From the NCBI GenBank assembly GCA_937885735.1, contig CALABN010000312.1:1-10745 (forward strand): a DNA stretch of 10,745 nt, in the 5' to 3' direction. How positions within the stretch are numbered: position 1 is the first letter of the stretch; each line of letters starts with the position of its first letter. This DNA is from an uncultured Bacteroidota bacterium. Its GTDB lineage: Bacteria; Bacteroidota; Bacteroidia; Bacteroidales; SZUA-534. Under the pieces are notes generated by a model. That model did no database searches. It was not told the origin of the DNA and saw nothing but the letters and a program-made list of their open reading frames with translations. Positions 1 through 7,900 of the stretch are shown in pieces. Both the position numbers and the translations under genes were made by a program.

Positions 1-539
1 TGCTCCGCCGCCTTCCGGTACCACGACACCGCCTCCGCCTCGTCCTTCGCCCTTACTGAATAGGTTCCGAAAGCATTGATGCTCTGTGGGGTAAGGCCAA
101 GATGCCCCATTACAGGGATGCCCGCATTGATAATCTTCTTCACCATCGGGATAACAGGCTCGCCACCTTCGAGTTTAACCGAATCGGCACCTGTTTCCTG
201 CATAATCCTTATTGCATTGCTGACGGCCGAAATCTCGTCAACCTGATATGTTCCGAAAGGCATATCCACGACCACAAGCGCACGCTTTACGGCCTTTGCC
301 ACAGCCTGGCCGAATATTATCATCTTGTCGAGTGTCATTGGCACGGTGGTGGTGTTGCCCACCATTACGTTAGATGCACTGTCGCCAACCAAGATGACGT
401 CAAGTCCTGCACCGTCAAGAATCTGCGCCGTTGTGTAATCATAAGCCGTAAGCATCGAGATTTTCTCACCCTGCTTCTTCATTTCTACAAGCCGTAACGT
501 TGTCACCTTACGGTTGTCACTGCATAAATATCCCGCCAT
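1..539 (-). CDS. panB: 3-methyl-2-oxobutanoate hydroxymethyltransferase (ketopantoate hydroxymethyltransferase), 3'-truncated by window edge
   Basis: PanB transfers a hydroxymethyl group from 5,10-methylenetetrahydrofolate to 2-oxoisovalerate, giving ketopantoate, in the cytoplasmic pantothenate/CoA pathway. The 179 visible codons contain the family landmarks in order: LTAYDY (residues 30-35), VGDS (51-54, metal/substrate-binding Asp), VDMPFGTY (91-98, second metal-binding Asp), VKLEGGE (121-127) and [14 protein letters not shown] (145-158). Full-length PanB is about 265-275 residues, so roughly the last third is missing. The ATG at 539 is chosen because an in-frame stop lies five codons upstream. 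No Shine-Dalgarno is visible. A weak TAnnTTTG-like element (one mismatch) lies at 584-591 on this strand. From about residue 171 (below position 30) the translation (V-S-W-Y-R-K-A-A-E) no longer resembles PanB and looks like a Sel1-type repeat; see findings. Family assignment is very secure; the 3' edge is not. Confidence 0.95.
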   Translation of the reverse strand, partial: MAGYLCSDNRKVTTLRLVEMKKQGEKISMLTAYDYTTAQILDGAGLDVILVGDSASNVMVGNTTTVPMTLDKMIIFGQAVAKAVKRALVVVDMPFGTYQVDEISAVSNAIRIMQETGADSVKLEGGEPVIPMVKKIINAGIPVMGHLGLTPQSINAFGTYSVRAKDEAEAVSWYRKAAE

Positions 540-604
540 TTCTGTACGTAATTATTGACATTGCTCCCAATACGGAAACTTTGCGAAAGTAACGCTATTA
601 TATT

Positions 605-780
605 AAAGTTGAAAGTTGAATGTTGAGAAAGAGTGCATAGTGCCTAGAGCCTGGTACCTGAAAAAGTCGAGAGGTTTAGTGGTTTAGAAGTTTAGCCATT
701 TGTGAATTGTGAACTCTGATAACTATCGGGAGTGAATTCTGAATTCTGAATTCTGAATTGTTAATTGTTAATTGCTAATT
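605..780. repeat. Degenerate heptad/octad short tandem repeats between panB and tatC
   Basis: Several unrelated short-period runs stand side by side. 607-627 is AGTTGAA-type, three units of 7. 632-659 is AGTGCCT-type, four units of 7. 672-695 is xGGTTTAG-type, three units of 8. 700-713 is TTGTGAA twice. 734-780 is GAATTCT/GAATTGT/TAATTGT, about 6.7 units of 7. The last run extends through the tatC stop codon (768-770) and its final three sense codons. Heptanucleotide tandem repeats of this general kind are known from cyanobacteria (STRR sequences), and similar AT-rich runs occur between Bacteroidota genes. No gene is visible in this spacer. Confidence 0.8.
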
Positions 781-1556
781 CCCCTCGTTCTTTGAACAAT
801 GAAAATGCTTGCCTCGTACAGCAGGTATATTGGCAACGACACCACCGAAAGTGTGAATATATCGGCGGTTGGGGTAATCACAGCCGACACTATCAGTATT
901 GCCACAATGGCGTGACGACGGTACTTGCGCATAAAATCGGCTTTCAGCAGGCCTATCCTAGCCAACAGCCACGAAAGCACAGGTATCTCGAACATTATGC
1001 CCATCATAAACGACAGCAGAAGCAACGTGCTCATATAGGAATCGAGCGAGATGAGGTTCTGCACCTCCCCGCTGACCTGATAGGTTCCAAGGAAACGGAA
1101 TGTGAGCGGAAAGACAAGGAAATAGTTGAGCGCAACGCCTAAAAGGAACATTATGTAGCCACCGCCCACAAGTTTCACTGCCGTACGGCGCTCGTTGGCA
1201 TACAACGCTGGCGCTATGAACTTGAAGCACACATACACTATGTATGGCGATGCAAGAAGCGCTCCAACGGCAAACGATGCCTTCAAATGCACCATAAACT
1301 GTTGGGCAAGACCCGTATTGATGAGGCTTACCGAAAAATCGTCAATGGCAGAGCCGAACAAGCCATTGAACAGCCTGTATGTAACAAAACCCGAATATTT
1401 TGGCGCAAACAGAACCTTGAACAGCATTTCCTTGAAGCCGAAAGCCACCAAACCCAGCACCAGCACAGCAACCACTATGCGTACAATGCTGCCACGCAAC
1501 TCGTCAAGATGGTCCCAGAAAGTAAGTTGACCGTTATTTTTCCGACTCGTTGGCAT
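768..1556 (-). CDS. tatC: Sec-independent (twin-arginine) protein translocase subunit TatC
   Basis: TatC is the polytopic inner-membrane receptor of the Tat pathway. It binds the twin-arginine signal peptide of folded precursors and nucleates TatA assembly. The 262-residue product fits the family (about 240-280) and shows several hydrophobic membrane segments. Landmarks are HLDELR near residues 16-21 (containing the conserved signal-peptide-binding Glu), the [12 protein letters not shown] cytoplasmic-loop motif with a second conserved Glu, the F-E-I-P-V segment, and A-V-I-T-P-T-A-D near the end. The ATG at 1556 overlaps the 3' end of tatA by 23 bp, implying translational coupling; there is no better downstream start before the conserved HLDELR. 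The last three codons and the stop are formed by an AT-rich heptad repeat, so the extreme C-terminus may have been altered by repeat expansion. Assignment is very secure. Confidence 0.97.
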   Translation of the reverse strand: MPTSRKNNGQLTFWDHLDELRGSIVRIVVAVLVLGLVAFGFKEMLFKVLFAPKYSGFVTYRLFNGLFGSAIDDFSVSLINTGLAQQFMVHLKASFAVGALLASPYIVYVCFKFIAPALYANERRTAVKLVGGGYIMFLLGVALNYFLVFPLTFRFLGTYQVSGEVQNLISLDSYMSTLLLLSFMMGIMFEIPVLSWLLARIGLLKADFMRKYRRHAIVAILIVSAVITPTADIFTLSVVSLPIYLLYEASIFIVQRTRGISN

Positions 1557-1740
1557 TGGTCGAATTGTTTGGCTCGTTAGTGCCGTTGTCGTTCAAGCCT
1601 TCCTTGAAACTGCGTACGCCCTTGCCCAAGCCACGCATCAACTCTGGTATCTTCTTGCCACCAAAAAGCAGAAGGACAACAATGGCTATGAGTACTATTT
1701 CAGGCACTCCAAGACCGCCAAGAAACATCATCGATTTCAT
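1534..1740 (-). CDS. tatA: Sec-independent (twin-arginine) protein translocase subunit TatA
   Basis: TatA (TatA/E type) is the small single-span protein that oligomerises to form the Tat translocation pore. This 68-residue product has a short periplasmic N-terminus (L-G-V-P-E), one membrane helix ([12 protein letters not shown]), the F-G-G-K-K-I-P-E-L hinge, and an amphipathic helix ([14 protein letters not shown]), ending in an Asn/Glu-rich polar tail. The polar residue at the start of the helix is Glu in the V-P-E motif, typical of TatA/B. No tatB is nearby, as is usual for a minimal TatA-TatC system. The 3' end overlaps tatC by 23 bp. Start choice is a little uncertain because Met4 and Met5 could also serve, but ATG 1740 gives a normal length and lies just downstream of a promoter-like element. 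Confidence 0.95.
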   Translation of the reverse strand: MKSMMFLGGLGVPEIVLIAIVVLLLFGGKKIPELMRGLGKGVRSFKEGLNDNGTNEPNNSTNANESEK

Positions 1741-1757
1741 AATCTGTTATTTTTTGA

Positions 1758-1765
1758 CAAATATA
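1758..1765 (-). promoter_or_regulatory. Putative Bacteroidota -7 promoter element for tatA-tatC
   Basis: On the minus strand this reads TATATTTG, a perfect match to the Bacteroidota -7 consensus TAnnTTTG, ending 17 bp before the tatA start codon. A transcript starting a few bases downstream would have a leader of only about 10-12 nt. I see no clear TTTG/TTG -33 element at the usual distance upstream, so this is a plausible rather than proven promoter. Confidence 0.45.
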
Positions 1766-1849
1766 TGATTTTATTGTTAGAACGCTGTTTGTAAGGATTG
1801 ATGCAGTTTTTTATTTACAGGAATGACGCGCAACGTACGTGTTTTTTTT

Positions 1850-1961
1850 AACACGAATTGCCATGAATTACCATAAATTTTCCATTAAATATTTATATGT
1901 CTGCATCTTGTAGAGACGCGGCGCGCCACGTCTCTACCAGTAATGCGACAATTATGAATTT
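1850..1961. repeat. Intergenic element copy 1 (~112 bp, with 28-bp near-perfect palindrome)
   Basis: This copy starts AACACGAATTGCCATGAAT and aligns over about 112 bp with the copy at 2118-2231. Its 60-bp lead segment is rich in CCATGAATTACC-like words. It is followed by the palindrome at 1910-1937, with outer arms GTAGAGACG and CGTCTCTAC around a GGCGCGCC centre. Only one base pair of the 28-bp palindrome is mismatched. This looks like a non-autonomous dispersed repeat (REP/MITE-like). No transposase is present. Confidence 0.75.
1910..1937. repeat. 28-bp near-perfect palindrome
   Basis: The sequence from GTAGAGACG to CGTCTCTAC is its own reverse complement except at one symmetric pair (1919 and 1928). 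It could form a stem-loop or cruciform or bind a dimeric protein. As a terminator for tatA-tatC it is in the wrong place, lying upstream of those genes. It lacks a run of T after the stem, so it is not a typical intrinsic terminator. Confidence 0.8.
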
Positions 1962-1962
1962 C

Positions 1963-1975
1963 GCCGCTCTGCGGC
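1963..1975. repeat. 13-bp palindrome GCCGC-N3-GCGGC, copy A
   Basis: GCCGCTCTGCGGC has 5-bp arms and a 3-nt loop. Together with its flanks, 1961-1977 is an exact 17-bp inverted copy of 2061-2077. It lies directly after intergenic element copy 1. Confidence 0.8.
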
Positions 1976-2012
1976 TTGCACATTAACATTCATACACAAC
2001 AACGGCATTTTG

Positions 2013-2025
2013 GCCGCAGAGCGGC
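2013..2025. repeat. 13-bp palindrome GCCGC-N3-GCGGC, copy B (inverted relative to copy A)
   Basis: GCCGCAGAGCGGC extends to 15 bp (2012-2026, 6-bp arms GGCCGC/GCGGCC). Its loop (AGA) has the same orientation as copy C and is inverted relative to copy A (TCT). Confidence 0.8.
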
Positions 2026-2062
2026 CTGATATTGGTAGCATTTGGCACAACAAACAACACAA

Positions 2063-2075
2063 GCCGCAGAGCGGC
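2063..2075. repeat. 13-bp palindrome GCCGC-N3-GCGGC, copy C
   Basis: GCCGCAGAGCGGC lies in an extended 17-bp match (2061-2077) that is the exact reverse complement of 1961-1977. The three copies start 50 bp apart (1963, 2013, 2063), a strikingly regular spacing. Confidence 0.8.
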
Positions 2076-2117
2076 GACATAGAATACATTTTTTACGACT
2101 GACACGTATGTTCTTTT

Positions 2118-2231
2118 AACACAAATTGCCATGAATCACCATGAATTATTCATTAATTATTTGTTGCACAATGTATTTTGTAGAAACGGTGTGCACGCCG
2201 TCTGTACCGGCGTTGCTACAACAATGAAATT
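2118..2231. repeat. Intergenic element copy 2 (diverged)
   Basis: Starting AACACAAATTGCCATGAAT, this is the diverged direct copy of 1850-1961. The palindrome position (2180-2207, GTAGAAACG to CGTCTGTAC around a GTGCAC centre) is preserved but six symmetric positions have decayed, some to G-T pairs. Spacing from element start to palindrome is 62 bp, against 60 bp in copy 1. Confidence 0.7.
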
Positions 2232-2345
2232 GTATATTGTTTGCACAAGATTTCGTGGCAGGCCCGGAATGACGGTATTTTTGGGGCTGACACTGCCACA
2301 TTCCATTGACTTCGTTTATTTTTTGCCGCCATACCGGACTGAAAT

Positions 2346-2375
2346 AAAAAAGGAACCCTCTCGGGTTCCTTTTTT
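2346..2375 (-). terminator. Intrinsic terminator after the repeat-protein cluster
   Basis: An 8-bp perfect stem (AGGAACCC/GGGTTCCT, 2351-2358 and 2363-2370) has a 4-nt loop and is flanked by A-runs on one side and T-runs on the other. This gives a U-tract in either direction. It lies 20 bp after the stop codon of the 822-residue repeat protein and would end transcription of the three-gene cluster. The symmetry means it could also work on the plus strand, although no plus-strand gene is seen to need it. Confidence 0.9.
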
Positions 2376-2395
2376 ATCTTTATGCTTTTGACTTG

Positions 2396-4864
2396 CTATT
2401 CACTTCCTAATTTCAAATTTTTACAATTGACATAATTTTTGATTAAGTCGCTTTCATTAGTATTTGCACCAACTTCAAATAATGGTTGATCAACTTTTTG
2501 CCCTGTACATTTCAGATCATAATTATTATTCGTATTTGACCACACTTCATACAAATAACCATTGGCATACTTCCAAATAGCGCCAGGGTCATAATCGATT
2601 CCGCTTCCTACATAGACAGGTATTGATGAGTCATCAACCTGTACTGTGCCTAAACAATAACACCCGCCATCCATAATTACGTCCGGAACTCCAGACGCAC
2701 CAAAAATCACTCCGTTCAATGTGCGGTAAACTTCCATTCCAGTTCCATAGTCTGCAGCTTGATTGAGCGTACCTTCAACAACATCATATACATATGCAGA
2801 ACCCTTTACCTGGAAGCAAACATGGCTGCTCTTGTTACCTAAAACATCTGTAACGTCATATTCGTAAATCAAATATGATGCATCATCATCTAACCAGAAA
2901 TGCCTTGTAAAATCTACATTAAATCCCAATGATTCGTACCTATATGACATTGAACCTGATTTAGCTTCTCCAACTGTAACTGATGCTGCTTTGCCAACAG
3001 TTATCTTGAGAGGCATAAGCCTCATCTCATAACAGTAAGGGATGTACACAGCCATATATATATCATCAATAACTGTATCAACACCAGTTTCATATTTGGT
3101 ACGCAAAACAGGAGAATTACGTTCCATTTTAAACGTGCTTTTCGTGCCAATATTCAACGAATCAACACTGCCCTTGTCAGAAAACATGCCAACATGATAA
3201 TTGCCATTTCCGCCAAGCAAATCGCGATAATAGTAATTTATTAAAGCACTGATATCATAATCACCATAATAATCATGCTCTTTTTTACAATTATAACTCA
3301 AGCAAAGTGTATCAGGCAATGTGTCATAGGCATACTTGTACTGAATGCCGCCAGACACCTGCAATGGTGCTAAGAAATCGACATTTTGCGGTGCAACCGA
3401 CAACATTTGCTCGTTTGTATTGATGTTGACAATGGCGAACTCTGATTTTTGCGAATCGTTGATGCCGAATGTGGTGGAAGTTGACGACACGTGCATATAA
3501 TCAGTGTCGTTGCTGTCCTTGCTGGCAGAATGGCGTCCGCTGACAGCGAAACTGCTTCTCATAGCCTTGTCATCAACATCGTCAATGTAGACATTGGTAC
3601 CATCGGCATCTATAGTGAACACACTCTCAACCTCGCCGTCCTTGGTGGCGGAATGACGTTTGCTTACGGCAAAGCTGCTCCGCATGGCCTTGTTCTCGTC
3701 AGAATCGACAAACACTTGTGTACCGTCGGCATTGACAAGCAGCATTTCAGAGCTTTCCTCCTTGGTGGCGGAATGGCGATTGCTAACAGCAAAGCTGCTC
3801 CTCATAGCCTTTCCGGCTTCATCATCGACATATACCTGTGTACCGGCATTGTTGACAGTCAAGATGTCTTCATATTGAATTGAATCACCGTCCTTGGTGG
3901 CGGAATGGCGATTGCTCACTGCAAAGCTGCTACGCATGGCCTTGCTCCCGTCATTGTCGATGTATACTTGGGTTCCGGCATTGTTGACAGCGAACAGTTT
4001 CTCCTCCTCACCGTCCTTGGTGGCGGAATGGCGTCCGCTGACGGCAAAGCTGCTCCTCATGGCCTTTCCGGCTTCATCATCGACAAATACCTGTGTGCCG
4101 GCATTGTTCACAGTCAAGACATCTTCATATACAGTTGTCTCACCGTCCTTGGTGGCGGAATGGCGATTGCTTACAGCAAAGCTGCTACGCATAGCCTTGC
4201 TCTCGTCGGCATCGACATAAATATGTGTTCCTTCGGCATCAATGACAAGCAGGTCATCAGACTCACCGTCCTTGGTGGCGGAATGGCGCTTACTGACGGC
4301 AAAGCCGCTCTTCATTGACTTGCCTGTAGAGGCAGAGTCGTCGACAATTACCTGGACGCCATCGCGATAGACAGCAAACACCAGGTTGCCATCCTTATCC
4401 TTGACCGAGAACAACGGTGCATTAGGGTCAGAGCCTGCGGCGGCCACAATCTCTGTGATAGGCGAAGTTGATGCTGCATACAGCGCATAAGGCACGGGCT
4501 GAATCTGCATCTCGGCAAAAGGTACATAACGGCCATCGCCCTTGACGTCGATTTCAACCTTCATCATTACGTTGAGCGAGTTCCAAGGAACTCCGGCCAT
4601 GCTGCCGGTTTTGGCTGTTCCCTCACCAACAACAACCGACACGCTGCCAAAGTTGTCTGTTGTGGTTTTCTGCTCCTCAACGTAGCAGGCATTGCCGTCG
4701 CTCGACAAGCTGAACTTAATTGCCACAGACGCATTGCGCAACAACGAGCCGTCGGCATTGCGTATTACCGCCTGGTATGCAAAACCGGCTTGTGCCAAGG
4801 CTGTTGTGTGGATGCCTAACATCACTACTACTGCCATTGTCAATCCAACTAGTATCTTTTTCAT
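2396..4864 (-). CDS. Exported repeat protein, paralogue 1 of three (822 aa), function unknown
   Basis: I do not recognise a named function. The product has a Sec signal peptide (M-K-K-I-L-V start, hydrophobic core to about residue 18, probable cleavage after A-L-A at 24; no lipobox Cys, no twin arginine). Next is a ~110-residue domain beginning G-F-A-Y-Q-A-V-I-R-N-A-D-G and ending P-V-P-Y-A-L-Y-A, widespread at the start of exported Bacteroidota proteins. A lead-in F-S-V-K-D-K-D-G-N-L-V-F-A-V-Y is followed by seven tandem repeats (about residues 180-450) and a cap segment with S-E-F-A-I-V. A unique C-terminal half starts near residue 513 with D-T-L-P followed by a conserved Cys. No type IX secretion C-terminal domain or anchor is evident. 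It is the last gene of the cluster, 77 bp after paralogue 2 and 20 bp before a terminator. The start ATG follows an A-rich leader without a Shine-Dalgarno. A stalk-like surface or secreted protein is my inference. Confidence 0.9.
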   Translation of the reverse strand: MKKILVGLTMAVVVMLGIHTTALAQAGFAYQAVIRNADGSLLRNASVAIKFSLSSDGNACYVEEQKTTTDNFGSVSVVVGEGTAKTGSMAGVPWNSLNVMMKVEIDVKGDGRYVPFAEMQIQPVPYALYAASTSPITEIVAAAGSDPNAPLFSVKDKDGNLVFAVYRDGVQVIVDDSASTGKSMKSGFAVSKRHSATKDGESDDLLVIDAEGTHIYVDADESKAMRSSFAVSNRHSATKDGETTVYEDVLTVNNAGTQVFVDDEAGKAMRSSFAVSGRHSATKDGEEEKLFAVNNAGTQVYIDNDGSKAMRSSFAVSNRHSATKDGDSIQYEDILTVNNAGTQVYVDDEAGKAMRSSFAVSNRHSATKEESSEMLLVNADGTQVFVDSDENKAMRSSFAVSKRHSATKDGEVESVFTIDADGTNVYIDDVDDKAMRSSFAVSGRHSASKDSNDTDYMHVSSTSTTFGINDSQKSEFAIVNINTNEQMLSVAPQNVDFLAPLQVSGGIQYKYAYDTLPDTLCLSYNCKKEHDYYGDYDISALINYYYRDLLGGNGNYHVGMFSDKGSVDSLNIGTKSTFKMERNSPVLRTKYETGVDTVIDDIYMAVYIPYCYEMRLMPLKITVGKAASVTVGEAKSGSMSYRYESLGFNVDFTRHFWLDDDASYLIYEYDVTDVLGNKSSHVCFQVKGSAYVYDVVEGTLNQAADYGTGMEVYRTLNGVIFGASGVPDVIMDGGCYCLGTVQVDDSSIPVYVGSGIDYDPGAIWKYANGYLYEVWSNTNNNYDLKCTGQKVDQPLFEVGANTNESDLIKNYVNCKNLKLGSE
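3516..4322 (-). repeat. Coding tandem repeat array in paralogue 1 (7 cores)
   Basis: On the plus strand the 54-bp core (typically TCCTTGGTGGCGGAATGGCG...) starts at 3516, 3639, 3759, 3891, 4014, 4146 and 4269. Spacings are 123, 120, 132, 123, 132 and 123 bp, all multiples of 3. It encodes K-(A/S)-M-(R/K)-S-(S/G)-F-A-V-S-x-R-H-S-A-(T/S)-K, joined by acidic linkers of the form V-(N/D)-(A/N)-x-G-T-x-(V/I)-(F/Y)-(V/I)-D. The 132-bp units at 3759-3890 and 4014-4145 are almost identical, pointing to duplication of a 255-bp double unit. Confidence 0.95.
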
Positions 4865-4941
4865 AGTTTGTATGTTTTATTTTCTTTTTTCTGTTTCTCT
4901 ATTTGGTTGTTAATTATGCCAATGTCACTTGATGGCTAATG
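4865..4941 (-). other. 77-bp intergenic leader between paralogues 2 and 1
   Basis: On the minus strand the 40 bases before the ATG at 4864 are strongly A-rich (AAAAAAGAAAATAAAAC), as is typical of Bacteroidota translation leaders. I find no TAnnTTTG element, no Shine-Dalgarno and no terminator hairpin, which supports co-transcription of the two genes. Confidence 0.5.
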
Positions 4942-7900
4942 TCATTCTCCAGCAAATGCCGCCTTGCATTTTTGGAAATCTTCATCGTTTCTAAAATCAC
5001 TATCATATTCAGGCTGTTTTGTGAATATATACATTGTATCACTGAATTGCATACCAACAGCCTCTTCTTCATCATGATCAAGGTATAAACCGTGATGATT
5101 ATAATCCTCAGTTGTGTGAATATGAAGAATCCTGTCCTCGTTAGCGAATTTCAACGTTGCAACGTATCTACCTTGTTGGTCCAAATTGTGCTCATTTCCT
5201 TCCAAGAATTCATTCCAAGATGGATATACATCATCATATTCATAGTCTTCCCATTTCCCATTTTCATCATATTTCCATTGCATTGGTTGCTGTTGTGTCT
5301 GACCCGTGGCAATCTGCATTTTGCCAACCATCTCGTTTCCATTTCCAGTAGACAGCACATAGCAATAATCTTCCCCCTCTTCCTGCACATGGTACTCTTT
5401 GTAGGTACACATATAAGTCAAGCCTTCTTCAGAGTCATTTACAAAAATTTCATATTCAGATTCAGATTCAGAATAAGCATTCTGTTTATCAATATACCAA
5501 GCCGACACTTCATCAGCGCGAGGAGCATTCGTCCACTTGAATGCTATTTTCAACTTGAAAAACTGACGCAAATCCTTATTATAGACAATCACATTATAAG
5601 GCTCTGTGTCGCTGGCTCCCATAGTGCACGAAACAGACATCGAACCATAACTACCTAGTCCTATTGACACTTCAGGAGAGTGAGTCCGAATATAGTTCTG
5701 TAAAATATAACGAGCAGTATCACCAGATTGAACAGCATAGGTGACAATACTGCAGTCGTCTCCATTCCATAGTCCATGAGTCAAATGTGTAACATTGAAT
5801 GACAAGTCACCACTATACTCTTTTTCTACCGCCATAGGATCACTCACCATACACAAAACGGTTAATTCAACATCAGGCAATGAATCATAAACAATTGTTG
5901 CATAGATGCCAAATTTTGCATTGTCATTTGTTCGTACCAGTTTGAAGTATCCGCCTGCAACAATACTATCGCTTTTGAAAGTAACCTTGTTTTCTGTCAA
6001 GCTAAAACCTTTATCAACTGATTCCAATGCCCAGGTTGGGTTGTCCTCCCTATAATTTGTGCGGCCATTCAGCAATTGGTTCACACACTCCAAATCGATA
6101 GGGAACTCGCCTGAATATGTGCCATCGCCATTCTTGCTGCAGAATATCTGGGTTTCAAAATCGACTGCCAGACTGCGTACTACAACATTATGAGCATAAC
6201 GTTTACCACCTTCCTCATACCAGCCATATACTGTTCTTTCCTTCAAACCATCAACCGACGCAATAGTATCTGAGATGTCAACTACAGACCAATAGCCATT
6301 TCTTATTTCATATTTAAATTTCCCATCTTTAAACACTGTAATACCCTCAATACCTGGGGCTCCATTTATCGTCTCTCCAAGCCATAAATTTTCGATTTCG
6401 GAGTCTTCTCCTTTATATTTCCATCCAGTATTATGGTCCCTTTGATTACACTTTAGATCATAGTATGCAGTCTGAGTGCCAACTACGGTATAGGCGTCTA
6501 CAACAAAGATTATTGTATCGTTACCTTTACTCAACTTTATAGTGGATGTTTCCGACTTTCCCAGGTCATCAACACCACTGAAATTCTGAATAGTGTAGGT
6601 AAAATCTTTTGTGAGCTCATCATAGGCTAATCCTTGGCCATGTGCGTAGGGTTCATATCCATCTATAACACTTCCAGTAACCGACTGCAAATCTTTAATA
6701 TTGAACTTGCAAGAATATGTAGTGTTGGTTTCATCAGGATTACAACATACATAATACAAATAGTCGCAAGGAATGCTTCTGAGGTTAAGATTCATGAATA
6801 CATACCTACCACCATCGTTTGGTTGGCCAACTAATGTTGTTGTATCGAGCTTTTCTTCTGCACCTATTGTATTTGATATGCTCAAATAATAATCATCATC
6901 ACCAACAATAAAAATTTCCAAACCATCTTTTTGTTCATCTCTTCCGCCACTCTCGAAAAACCACCAATAACCCAATGGCAGTTCGGCATTTTCATCTTCA
7001 ATTGCCTCATACCCTCCTTCATTGTTTTTTTGACACAACAAGTTGTAGTTGAAGTCTGGCAATGTGTCGATGGTTCCATAATTAATACCAATGTCTATAA
7101 CTTTTGTATCCTCACCTATGGTGGCATATAAAGGCAAGTTCCACATGCCATAATAGCAATTATCGTCAAGTTTGTAGTTGATTACAATATTGTCTCCCTC
7201 CAATGAGAATTCAGTGCTGTCGCGTTTGTCTACACCAAGCGTAAAAGTGTCATATTCAAATAAATCCAGCCCCCTTTCCCAAGAAGTGTTTTTTAAATTC
7301 AATTTCAATGTACCCTTGAATTCACCATCACTGTTTCTCTTGCAAGCAAGCTGACCAGAATATTCATCCCAGTCATCAACAGGATAATAATGGAATACAA
7401 CATTGACAGAAACGGCATCGTTGCCATTGGCGTCATACAAAACCAACTCCTTCTCGCCGCCAGTGGATTGATTTGTCAAATAAAATCGGCAACGAATTCC
7501 TTTATCTTGTTCAAGGGAAAAAAACAATGTATCCTTATCTGATGTCAGTTCAGGAAGGCCATTCCAATCCTTAATTTGCCAATTGTCATTCGAATTATAG
7601 CCGAGCAACAAGTCATTCAATGAGATGTTATCACCACCATAATAATAACCCTCATCATACTTGCAAGGCACATAATAGTGAATGGTAGGCAAAGTATCGA
7701 CAACGCTGGTGCGGTAGTCAATAGAACCTTCGACAAAGGTAGGCACATTGATGTTGAAACGTCTGTCGGCAATGAACGACATGGTATCGCGAGAAATCTT
7801 GTCAACAATGGAGAATGAAGGATTCTCGTTAGAGCCCTTAACGCCTAGCCAAGTTGATGTGTCGGATATTTGCAGATAGCTGAAGACAGGCGAGCCGGCA

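Larger units (their letters stand above)
1741..2395. other. 655-bp non-coding region between the repeat-protein cluster and tatA-tatC
   Basis: I see no credible gene here. It holds, from high to low coordinates, the terminator at 2346-2375, unremarkable sequence at about 2232-2345, one copy of a ~112-bp element (2118-2231), three copies of a 13-bp palindrome between 1963 and 2075, a second copy of the 112-bp element (1850-1961), and the tatA promoter region. An 86-codon open frame at 2131-2391 on the plus strand runs through the repeat element and the terminator and looks spurious. Confidence 0.75.

Noticed and set aside
102..497. 131-codon plus-strand open frame
   Set aside because: It is antisense to panB, whose family motifs are unmistakable on the minus strand.
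584..591. TACTTTCG (minus strand) as the panB promoter -7 element
   Set aside because: It has one mismatch to TAnnTTTG and no convincing -33 partner, which is too weak to list as a feature.
765..1580. Open frames of 97-125 codons on the plus strand, and a 90-codon minus-strand frame at 958-1230
   Set aside because: They are out-of-frame or antisense shadows of tatC and tatA.
2131..2391. 86-codon plus-strand open frame in the intergenic region
   Set aside because: It starts inside a dispersed repeat and ends past a transcription terminator, with no recognisable domain, promoter or conserved pattern.
3516..4322. Regularly spaced near-identical repeats resembling a CRISPR array
   Set aside because: The spacings are multiples of three, the whole stretch is one long coding frame, the intervening 'spacers' encode a conserved linker pattern, and no cas genes are present.
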